NCBI RefSeq assembly: GCF_958979055.1
Contig: NC_084886.1
Location: 1,817,001 to 1,881,000, forward strand
Origin: Alnus glutinosa
Taxonomy: Eukaryota; Streptophyta; Magnoliopsida; Fagales; Betulaceae
Reading direction: 5' to 3'
Length of the DNA stretch: 64,000 bases
The notes below the pieces were generated by a model. The model was not told the DNA's origin, did not search any database, and was given only the letters and a program-made list of their open reading frames with translations. Position numbers and translations under genes: made by a program. Shown here one piece after another: positions 37,858 to 47,636 of this stretch (position 1 is the stretch's first letter; each line of letters opens with the position of its first letter).

Positions 37858-38028
37858 GAGTAATTCTATATGTCATATAAATGCCCATCAAATAATGAGG
37901 TGGCTTTTAAAATTACTATTGGGTGTGTGATAGATCAAATAGTGAATTTGATCAAATTGTGATTTTAATGCCACCTCGTTATTTAATGGACACTTAATAA
38001 ACATTTATATGACATGTAGAATTACTCA
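37858..38028. mobile_element. Foldback MITE, GAGTAATT family, copy 3 (best preserved)
   Basis: Ends GAGTAATTCTATATGTCATA and ATATGACATGTAGAATTACTC are inverted repeats, with inner inverted arms AATAATGAGGTGGC and GCCACCTCGTTATTTAA and a central TAGATCAAATAGTGAATTTGATCAAA. It is about 170 bp and non-coding. Confidence 0.85.
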
Positions 38029-38213
38029 AAAAAAAAAAAAGAAAAAAGGTAAAGGTGGGAGCAATTGAGATAATGATTTTTAATGAAAAGTAGGAGGATG
38101 GATTGGATTGGATTGAGATTTGATTAGCTGATTTAATTTAGAATGTGTAAGTCTATTTTATATATAAGTTTGCAGTGTCCATGTAATAACTGGACAATTA
38201 TCTTTTTTATTTA

Positions 38214-38350
38214 GAGTAATGTTTTTTACATAATTCTTACAACTTTTTTTAAGATCAACCATTGAATATTTATGGCCCACATGTAGAAAAACAAATCCAA
38301 TGATTGATCATACAAAAAAAAATTAGTTAGAATTGTGCAAGAATCATTAC
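38214..38350. mobile_element. Small foldback MITE
   Basis: GAGTAATGTTTTTTACATAA...TTCTTACAACT at the left pairs with AGTTAGAATTGTGCAAGAATCATTACT at the right. The centre has GATCAACCATTGAATATT / CCAATGATTGATCAT. It is 137 bp and non-coding. Confidence 0.75.
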
Positions 38351-38869
38351 TTATTTATTTAACTTGAAATAGAGATGGTTATTTTCACGATCAATATTTT
38401 ATTTTGTTTTATTTAACTATGTATACAATGTCACATTATTTAAAATTTTTAAATAACGTGTCAACATATTCATCACGTGGCATGATGTACAAACTAAATT
38501 TTCTTAAAAGTAGCTCATCGGATCCTATTCCATAATAACCACACTTTTTGTTAAATATAGGTTCCAATTAAGATGAAACAAATATCCGGAATTCAGATCC
38601 CATAATTGAATAGTTCATTAAACATCAAATTATATTAAGGTTGTTGCCTTAAAAGTCAATACATTTCTTATAACATTTTAGTTTATTAAATAAAGCTGAT
38701 TATTTTCTGAATTATAAGAGAACATTGGGCACGTTATTTTACATGTACATATTATTTTGTATATATACATGTAATCTTTAAGTTATGTCGAATATGATTT
38801 ACATAAGTTGTTCATAGTCCGTAATTAAATTGAGCGTTTCCTTTGATAAGATTATAACTTATCAATCGT
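38351..38869. other. AT-rich intergenic DNA
   Basis: No gene or repeat structure is recognised. Confidence 0.4.
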
Positions 38870-40730
38870 GATGATCTATTTTGATCATGTGAAGTGGCGT
38901 GCTGTCGCGAGCACCCAAAAATAAAACCTTACTTCTAAAAATGTAAATGTAGTAGTGCAAGTAAGGGTCGATCCCACGGAGAGTGATTAGTCGAGTTTTA
39001 CGCTAAGTGATCAAGGATTGGGGGGAGGTTTTGAGTATGACAATAAAAATAATAAGTAAAATAAAAATATAAAGGAAAATAACAAACATTGGTCTTAATC
39101 AACTTCCACCGTCGGAATCTGGCAACTGATCATCGATGCAAATATATATCAATTCATACTTGAATATTCACCGTTGGAACTGTTTTCCTATCTCTCCTTA
39201 GTCGTAGTTAATTAGAAAACAAGCGCTCTAATTAACCTTAACTACTAAACAACCTAAGACAAGCGTTATAGGTTTAATCTAGTAGCAGCTTTAAGAATTA
39301 GAGAGATCGATGAAGCGAAACAACACAAGCACAAGCGGTTGCATTTAATTTCGTCAAATATTATTCCTAAGATTTAATAATCACTGAGAAGCAGCAAATC
39401 ATTAAATCTTAGTTGCTTCATAGATTGGAGGGATCAAACAATTACGGATTTGATGTCCAGCCCAGCAATAGATTGCAACGAATAACAAACTAGCAGACTT
39501 CCTAGGATTTAATGATCGCCAGCGCAGAAACTCAGTCAAACCATTAAATAAACTAGTTGACTACTAGTGGGCTTCTTAGGATTTAATGATCGCCAGCGCA
39601 GAAACTCAGTCAAATCATTAAATAAACTAGTTGGCCTCCTAGGATTTAATGATCGCCAGCGTAGAAACTCAGTCAAATCATTAAATTTTAGTTGTTAAAC
39701 GAGACAATCATAAAAATAAGTATAGAAGAACATCTAATACTCAAAGCATAAATCGAACAATGAAAATAAATTAAATCTCACTGTTTTATTGATTCCGAGG
39801 CTTCCGTTTCCTTCGACCAAAGTTTAGAGAAGAGGGGAGAAGATGGAAGATAGAAGATGGAAGAAGATAGAAGATGTAAGGTAGAAGGTGTGTGGTGTCT
39901 GTCATGGTTCCCCCCTTTTATACATGTTTCATCCCATATGCTAGAAACCTAGGAAATTTCCTGAAGAAAGATATTGTAAATACTATCATAAAATAACAAT
40001 ACACAAATCTACTAATTAAGGAAAATATTAAACATAAAATAAAGGTTAGAATAACTAGGAAGGTGATGATTTCAATGGGAACTTTTGTTGCCATATGCTT
40101 TATCGATTCTTTCCTTGTTTAAGTCCCCACAAATCAGCCAAGTATGGAGAGAAAATCAATTTGCGTTGTCATGGAAAGAGATGCTCATTTCATGTTGTTT
40201 TCTTCCATGTGGTCCCCACAAATCTCTTATTTAATTCCATGGTTCTCCACGCATCTTTTTTCTCATTTTCTTCCTTTTGCTTTAACTTTTCATTTATTTG
40301 ATTGGCTTGGCTGGAATTGATTGGATGATTATGAAAAGGCTCAAAGTAAAGAAATTTCCATATTTGAAAACTTCCGCAAATAAATCGCATCAGATCCACA
40401 TCAGAACGTCAACTTCAAGCCCGATTTAGACCTTGATTCATTCGGTATCTCTCAAAACGCAAAACATAAAAGTTGTATATCTTTTTCTTGGCATTCCACA
40501 GCATCTTGAATCATCTCAATCGGAGCTTTTATGAGAGAGTTATGCCCAGATTACGAACTGATGTCAAAATTGTCCAAAATCACCAAATTAACTTTGTTTT
40601 GCATTTAATGCCTCAATTTGCATCATAAATCAAAATATAAGAATAATGAGTACATTTAGACATTAAATAAGTATAAGAGATTAAATATTAAGGGAAAAAA
40701 TACGACATTTTACATTCTCATCATAAAGAG
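38870..40730. mobile_element. ~1.85-kb dispersed non-coding repeat with internal tandem units
   Basis: It opens near GTGGCGTGCTGTCGCGAGCACCC and AAGGGTCGATCCCACGGAGA and closes near GGAAAAAATACGACATTTTA. There is no transposase, RT or gag domain on either strand. I recognise the opening motif as the kind seen repeatedly in eudicot genomes, but cannot assign a family, and no flanking duplication was found. A set of ~80-bp units (39498-39690) lies inside. Confidence 0.5.
39498..39690. repeat. Three ~80-bp tandem units
   Basis: The block AGGATTTAATGATCGCCAGC (then GAAACTCAGTCAAA, CATTAAAT) begins near 39504, 39588 and 39640 with variable spacers containing AAACTAGTTG. A degenerate relative (AAGATTTAATAATCACTGAG) sits near 39368. 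Confidence 0.85.
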
Positions 40731-41385
40731 AAGACTTATGATTGATGTATTAGTGCAGTTACAATACATTGAATGGACCATATAAGTTATTATTATATAA
40801 TAATTATTGTCAATATGAATAACTTGAACTAACAACTGTTTAACATTGATTCCCAACTCTAAGAGAAATGTGAACTCAAATATGAAGCGAATGTCACTTT
40901 GATATATTTAGAAATTAGATTTTTCATGGTTAAAATTTTGATGTGTTGAATGATCGCGTGCAACCTTGCAATTTTTTATTTTATATAATATGATGCTATG
41001 CTTTCATGCTGCAATTTTTGGGATATTTTTCGCAATAACTTTATGTTATATTCCGAACAATAACCATAGGTTTGCTAACAGTATTTAGTAACAACTAGTA
41101 TGTAACTTGTTGGCAACGTTCACAGCCAATCATTTTTTTTTTGGTCCAAATTTGAAGAACAAATTCATTTTTTCTATTTCGAATAATTACTTAAAAAAAA
41201 AATTATATCACATTATTTATTATGGAGAATGACTATTTTTTTTTAATTTTAGGCTCAAGGAACAAATAATTAAAGAAAGCAGTAGAGTTAGAAGATAAAT
41301 TAAAATAAAATGAGAGATAAAGATCCGGAGTGACCCTCATTGTAACATTTTTTTTTTTTTTTTTTTTTTTAAGAGTAATTCTATA
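40731..41385. other. AT-rich intergenic DNA
   Basis: No gene is recognised. A T-run lies at about 41349-41370. Confidence 0.45.
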
Positions 41386-41542
41386 GAGAAATGATACACG
41401 TACATATCCTATACATTTCTATACAACTAACTAACCAAGTTTCAAATTTACTATTAAATTTGTAAGGCCAAATGTGGGTCTCATAAATCTAATGGTAAAT
41501 TTAAAAATGAGATGTGTAGAAGATGTATTTATATCATTTCTC
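41386..41542. mobile_element. Foldback MITE, GAGAAATGAT family
   Basis: GAGAAATGATACACGTACAT at the left and ATTTATATCATTTCTC at the right are inverted. The interior has AAATTTACTATTAAATTTG / ATCTAATGGTAAATTTAAAA. It is 157 bp. Related inner sequence occurs near 27300-27345 (CTAATAGTAAATTTGAAAA). Confidence 0.7.
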
Positions 41543-41990
41543 AATGCTATATACTACAATTTTTTTTGATCTTACAATTATCTCATAATAATGACGTGTC
41601 AGTTTCAATCAATTATTGTCAAAAAAAAAAAAAAGAATCAATGGTTGGTTAGAATGCCATGTTAGCATTTTTTTTTAATAAAAATATGATATATAACGTT
41701 ACTTTTTTTTATTCATTTAATAAGAAGGATGAGCAAAAATTAGATGTAGGATAGTTTTGAAGGGTGATTTTTCGTAATTTAAAGAAAAATGTTGTTTAAA
41801 GGATGCTTTCCGGTTTCCGTTGCACTTAAAATTGAGAAAAGTTGCTTTAAAATTAAAATTTTAAATGACTAATCAATATATCAGGCATCATGGAAAGTTG
41901 GAAAGCATTAAACAGAGCAAAATAAAATTATTATCATGAAATGGCACGGGACCGAGAGTGGACATTGTTATGCAAATTTGGAGAGTGGAG

Positions 41991-42155
41991 CAAATTTTTG
42001 TTTAAATTTTTTTTTTTGTTTTTTGTTTTTATTTTTTTTGTTTTTGTTTGTTTAAGTTCACGTAAAAGTGGAGACAGTGGATTTGAACTAGTCACGTCTA
42101 GTTAATGAGACTTGGTCTCAGCCTATTGATTTAGCTTGGAGACAAATCTTTGTTT
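41991..42155 (-). mobile_element. Second tRNA-derived SINE, diverged
   Basis: CAAATTTTTGTTT (41991) and CAAATCTTTGTTT (42143) are near-identical flanks. Between them a T-rich run (the A-tail of the minus strand) is followed by a body whose complement has AAGCTAAATCAATAGGCTG (decayed box A) and AGTTCAAATCC (box B). It shares the ACTAGTTC(G/A)AATCC head with the 22.7-kb SINE. Confidence 0.7.
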
Positions 42156-42156
42156 G

Positions 42157-42721
42157 AGTAATTATTGAACACCACCTAAAGATATAATTTTTCTATCACT
42201 TTGCCAATGTGGCAGGGTGGTCCCCTACCTTAATTTATTTTTGAGAAATGATTCTTCACTACCTAAATATACAACTTTTCACCACCTTATTTATGTGGCA
42301 AGGTGGTCCCCCACTTTATTTTATTTTTTAAAAGAGTAATAATTCAATGTCACCCAAATATACAACTTTTTATCACCTTGCCTATGTGGCAAGGTGATCC
42401 CCCACTACTTTTTGAGTTTTTTAATTTTTTAAAAATAAATTAAGGTGAGGGACCACCTTACCACATAGACAAGTCGGTGAAAAGTTATATATTTAGGTGA
42501 TAGTGAATCATTACTCTTTTTAAAAATAAAAAAACTCTAAAGTTAGTAGGGGACCACCTTGCCCATAGACAAGATGGTGAAAAGTTGTATATTTAGATAG
42601 TGAAAAATCATTTCTCTTTATTTTTAAAGAAAAAAAAAATAGAAAAGTAGTGGGGACCATCTTGCCACATAAGCAAGGTGGTGAAAAGTTGTATCTTTAT
42701 GTGGTATTCGATCATTACTTT
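42157..42721. repeat. Six-arm foldback array: three direct units facing three inverted units
   Basis: Three head-to-tail units on the left (starting about 42157, 42243 and 42334) each read GAGNAATNATT...CACC...ATACAACTTTTCACCACCTT...TGTGGCAAGGTGGTCCCCCA. Three units on the right (ending about 42516, 42616 and 42721) are their inverse: GGGGACCACCTTGCC...GGTGGTGAAAAGTTGTAT...AATCATTNCT. Any transcript could fold into a long multi-branch hairpin. It is non-coding and lies about 490 bp upstream of the NUP54 start codon. Confidence 0.85.
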
Positions 42722-42731
42722 TTTGTTTTAC

Positions 42732-43050
42732 TTAGGGTGCGTTTGGGATTGTGATTTCATAGACAATAAGTGCGATTTTAAACCAAATCTCAGAACATAA
42801 ATCGTTTGGGAACTGCGTTTTTAAAAATTGCGATTTGAAAACGCAGATTTTCTGCGTTTTCAAATCGTAGGTAAGATGATACTTTTTTGAAAACGCAGAA
42901 TTTTAAAGGCTAATTTGTGATTTTAAATGCTAAACTGCGATTTTGCCAAACGCTTAACTGCGTTTTTAAAAATCACTTTTTTCATATCGCACATTTTAAA
43001 ATCGTGATTTTAAATCGCACTTTTTTAAATCGCAAACCAAACGGACCTTA
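42732..43050. mobile_element. Tourist-like (PIF/Harbinger-type) MITE next to the NUP54 promoter
   Basis: TTA (42732-42734 and 43048-43050) flanks an element with termini GGGTGCGTTTGG and CCAAACGGACC, the usual Tourist pattern. Inside are repeated inverted blocks AAAACGCAGATTTTCTGCGTTTT. It is about 313 bp and non-coding. Its right end is only ~165 bp from the NUP54 start codon. Confidence 0.8.
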
Positions 43051-43213
43051 TTACCGCAGCTTCTCGCGCCCAAATACTGCGAAAACCCCTCTAGTGTCCC
43101 GGGTCAGGAAAAAGGTCGAGCACCAGCCCTTCCAATGGCGCGCTCTACCTAAGGAAACCCCCCAAAACCTTCCAAGTTATCTCTTCCCACTCATTCTCCA
43201 AGCAACAATAACA

Positions 43214-46200
43214 ATGTTCGGAGCTCAAGCTCCCCCCTCCGCCTTCGGCACTCCCTCTTCAACGTCAGCATTCGGCACTTCATCTTCGACTCCAGCGTTT
43301 GGTACTCCGTCTACGACACCGACATTCGGCACTCCGTCTGCGAACCCAGTGTTTGGCACGCCGTCTACGACCCCGGCGTTCGGGACTCAAACGACGCCGT
43401 CTTTCGGCACCGGATATGGGTCCTCGCTCTTCGCCACCCCGTTCTCGGCTCAGCCTCAGCAACAGCAACAGCAACAGAGTCCTTTGTTTCAGCAATCGTC
43501 CTCCACGTTCGGCTTCCAAACGACACCGTTCTCTGCGCCGCAGCCCGGTACTTTCTCCGGCGCGCAATTGACTACTCAGATGGCTCCCGTGGCCCCTCTT
43601 CCTTTCTCTCTCGCCGATCGCGATATTCAAGTAGGGCTTCTTTTTTCAAAAACCTAACCCTAGATCTTTTCTTTTGCTTAATTGATTTTTCTACTGTGTG
43701 CTTTTGATTAGGCTATTGTTGACGCTTACAAGGACGAGCCTGGAAACCCTAAATATGCTTTTAAGGTTCGTTTATCTGTTATCTTCTTTTCGCTCTGTTT
43801 ATTTGCTGAGAAGACTGAGAAAAATTAAAAAATAAAAGAAAGCAAGATTTTGAAAAATTGTTGCCGTTTTGGAGATGTTTGTGGAATTAAAATGTATCGT
43901 TCAAAATAATAGTTTCAGTTAATTTCCCTGCCATTTGTTTTTGTTTTTTTTTTTGAAAAGTAATTTTTGTGCCATTTCTGAGCAAAGGAATGGAGAATTA
44001 GGGTTTTGGAGGTTTTTTTTGTGATGTCTTGATGATTGTGTTGGTTTGGCAGCATTTGTTGTTCAGCGTCACGGATCCACGGTCTAGAGTGAAGCCTGCT
44101 GGTGTATCAGATGTGAGTCTTCTTTTTTTCCTTTTACTTTCTTTGCTTTTGTATTTTGAGTTTCAAATTTATTTTTTTGGGCTAAGTTTGAAGAATAGTT
44201 GGCATTGCTAGATTATGTGGGCAGAGGCTATGGGAAAGCTGGAGGGTATGGAAAGTGCTGACCGGGAGCGCCTGTGGCCTCAGCTTGTGCAGGGTTTTAA
44301 GGATCTTTCACAGCGTCTTAAGGTAATATCTGTTAATTTTGAACCATGAAATGTAGTCATTCACAAGTAATTTTTTTAGAACTTTGGATTATAAAAATAT
44401 TATAGTTGTGGATGGCAGCATGTAGATTTGGATCACAGAAAAATATTTTGTAGATTTGAACAAATTATGTGCCATTTCTAATAGAGTGGTTGAGCAAGAA
44501 TTGAGAGAGGAAGCTATGTTATTATTATGATTTCACAGAAAAATCTGCATGCAGAAGGAAAAACCTTTGCGTATCAGTTATAGCAAAGTAATGATAGGGA
44601 TCGTAATTAGATAATTTTGAACGAAAAAATTAGCATCTGTTATATAAAACCAGTTAATCAGTTAATCCTTATAGTACAAAAAGTTGAGGCGGTGAGTAGA
44701 ACACATCCATAAGTTGAGCTTATGCAGACTTTGAGTTTGATAAAGGGCTATGATAGAAAGAAAAGGGTTAGAAATGAATGCTTCGATTGGAACTTTGTAT
44801 ATCCAGGTGACAGGGTATGGTGAGTAAGATGTTACGGTTGTGCACAACTGACAGCAATGCATGGAATAATGAGCTCAATGCAGGGATATATATCCATATA
44901 TATATGTATTGTATATTTGTATGTGTATATATATGCTCTGTTGGTAAGATGAAATATATTTAGATGAGGGAAAAAAAATTTAGCAATGCAGTGAAGGTTA
45001 CAGGGCTGTGGAATAGAGTTTATTGGCTGTTGTAGCTGCTTTGCTGCTGTTGTTTCTATGGTTGCACTCAAGGAATAAAAGTGGCAAGGATAATTGGATG
45101 TTTTGGGAGACCTTATCATTAAACGATTATGCTTTCTTTTATTCGTCATACTTTGGGACTGGCCAGTGTAACGTTTGAATTCCTGCTTGTTGCAGATCCA
45201 AGATGATGTCATTGTTTCAGACGCTGAGAGGTTACGAATTACCCAAAGCAATGTGAAGATGGTACTCTCTCTCCCCCCCTCCCCCCTCTCATCGTATAGT
45301 TTTGGAATTTACATATTGAACAATCTCTGCAGCTTCAAAGACATTTTCAAGCTGACACCCTTCCTCGGATTGATAGAATGAGACAGAAAGAGCAAGTTCT
45401 TCAAAGGCGTCTTTTGAGGGTGGGGCCAATTTCTGCTCTATGATTGAAAAACCGTGGTAACTGTGTAGTAGTATGATTTAATCCATTGCATAAGAATATC
45501 AATCTATATGGTATGACATTGTTAATCTCATCATGATAATGCATAGCTGAGAGGGAAGTTTTTGGAGTCCTGTTATTTTTTCAAATTTATTTATTTATTT
45601 TTTTTTTGTGGGGGGGGGGGGGGGGGTGGTCTGCTCAAGAGTGAAAAAACTTCCTTCTAATTTGCTTGAGTAACTGCTTTACTGTCTAAATGCTATCAGT
45701 TGTATGGCCCAAGCTAGGATCGCTCTGGTCATTCTTGTAGTTTTTTCTGTGTAGTGCTGGTCTACTCATGTGGTATGCCTACAGGTAATGAGAATTGTGG
45801 AGGCCATGGAGGGTAAGGGTTTCCGATTACCCCTAACAAAAGGGGAAGCTGAATTGGCCGAAAAGTTAGCTGCAACAACTAGACAGGTTGACGTTTCTTG
45901 TCCTTTGCCCTCATATTCATGCATCCTACTTCTCTCGGGCTGTTATCAGGAGATGATACTGACAAGTAGACACGTTTTCAGCTGAAAGGATCAGGAGCAG
46001 AACTTTCTAGGAGGGTACAAAACCTGCTGACTTTGTCTCGTGTTCAAGCAAATGGCTTTGGTGCTGGCGGTTCTGTTTATCTTCCAGGATCAACCAAAAT
46101 ACATGAACAGAGCCTTGCTGATATGCAGGAGGTGAGAGTAGACCCGATTTGAAAGCTCTTCACTTCTCTTTTGACTGTTGAATTATTTTTTAATAAACAT

Positions 46201-46427
46201 ATATATTTTTCTGTTAGAGCAGCAATTGTCACTTGTGCTTATGGCATTACTATTCATTTAGTTTTTTATCATTAGAATACATATGATGTCTATGTCTTTT
46301 TGTGGGTCAGGTCTTACAACAGCAGACAGAGGCCATTGCTAGGCTTGGCAATGTTTTGAAGCGAGACGCCAGGGACATGGAGATCATAATGGCTGAGGAC
46401 ACACACTTGACAGAAGATCTGAGCTAA
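43214..46427 (+). CDS. NUP54: Nucleoporin NUP54, nine exons
   Basis: An FG-nucleoporin of the central transport channel that forms a coiled-coil complex with NUP62 and NUP58. Exons are 43214-43630, 43712-43765, 44053-44112, 44212-44322, 45196-45261, 45333-45419, 45785-45886, 45982-46131 and 46311-46427, all phase 0 with GT-AG borders, giving 387 residues. The N-terminal third is a low-complexity FG domain (repeats of the type AFGTPSSTS, then SLFATPF, a seven-Gln run and FGFQTTPF). The C-terminal part is the helical Nup54 domain: KLEGMESADRERLWPQLVQG, IDRMRQKEQVLQRRL, then MRIVEAMEGKGFRLPLTKGE, ending HLTEDLS. ATG 43214 opens MFGAQAPPSAFG; the open frame upstream to 42917 runs into the MITE and is not coding. 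A G-run of ~18 (45609-45626) lies in the intron before exon 7. Confidence 0.95.
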
Positions 46428-47636
46428 GAAGCTTTAAATGGCGAAAGGCACTCTTGCATTTATTCATGATTATGTTTTTAATGCGTTTAAAAGTTTTTGC
46501 GTTTGAGGTAACTAAAAAAATCTGGCGGCGGATATGGCTCGACCCCAATTTTTTTTAAAGCAAAATAGTGGAAGTCATTTTAGCTAGCCCCAGAGCATTA
46601 AAGAATCTTATTTTACTAATAATTTTAAAAATATCGTGTATCTTCTTTTCATTGAACAGATCAGATCTCAAGTAAAATTTTGAAGCATATTCTCTTCCAG
46701 ATGTTGGTCTAGAATTGCCATGGGGTTTGACAGTGACGGACTTGGACCCAGTTGTGTTCAGGGCTTATCATGACAGACAAAACCCAAGTAATGGACAGTG
46801 GATTATTTTTACGTCATTTTGTTTTTTTCTCTTCTCGTGAGATATATTCTGAAGTTGATACTTTCTGTTTTTTTTTTTTTTTTGGCGTCCATCCCAAGCT
46901 TGCCATTTTAATATGCGAAAAAGTAGGGCAGAAGGTCATAGCATGCTCACCAGTTTACATATTCATCTTACAAAAAACAAAAAAACAAAGAGAAATGTTA
47001 CGAGTACTAATTTTTTTACAAAAAGATGAATACTAAAAAAATGCGAAACTTATTCATTGTTGATAAACAAAACAATTAATAAAAAGAAATGTTACGGGTA
47101 CTAATGAATAAATTTCACATCATCTTTGAGAGTACCAAGTTTTCTATAAAGTGATGAGTGTCAAGATAATGTGAAGTTTATTTATTGGAGATGATCAAAA
47201 CAATTAATAAAAAAAAATGTTACGGGTGCTAACTACATTAGCTTGGTACTCATCTCTTGATAAAAAATTTAGTACTTCTAGCATTTCTCATAAACAATAA
47301 TAGTAAGGTTGTAGGTTGTCTAAAATGCTTTAATTCGCACAGGAAAAAAAAAAAAAAAAAAAAAAAAGAATTTGCTTGAAGTGACACAAGCTCCTACAAT
47401 TTAGGCTCATGCAAAACATTACACCACTGAACACATGATGCACGTGAAAGGGCAAGCATGCGATGTCGTGCAACTGTAGGCCTTAGTGATTTTGTTAACC
47501 AAACTTTTGATTTTCCTGCGTCAAAAAAAGAAGGAAAAAATAAAATAAAAAAATGGATGCCCCTACCATTAAAAGCATCACATCTAACTTTTTTTGTGTG
47601 AATGGGATATCATAACAATTCTTTAAATAATGTGTC
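46428..47636. other. Convergent intergenic space between NUP54 and GCS1
   Basis: It contains the 3' UTRs of both genes and a MITE cluster (46990-47289). An A-run lies at about 47344-47366. No gene is seen. Confidence 0.6.
46990..47289. mobile_element. Foldback MITE cluster (GAGAAATGTTACG family)
   Basis: Outer ends GAGAAATGTTACGAGTACTA and AGTACTTCTAGCATTTCTC are inverted. Two further internal starts, AGAAATGTTACGGGTACTAA (about 47085) and AAATGTTACGGGTGCTAA (about 47215), and inverted pieces such as TTTGAGAGTACCAAG show nested or tandem copies. Confidence 0.7.

Noticed and set aside
39498..39690. A CRISPR-like repeat array.
   Set aside because: Only three imperfect units of ~80 bp in a plant nuclear repeat, without uniform spacers.
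42917..43213. An upstream extension of the NUP54 reading frame by 99 codons.
   Set aside because: It runs into the Tourist-like MITE, and the conserved N-terminus MFGAQAPPSAFG begins at ATG 43214.
43280..43630. A 116-codon antisense ORF across NUP54 exon 1.
   Set aside because: Arg-rich translation of the complement of the FG-repeat region; a codon-composition artefact.
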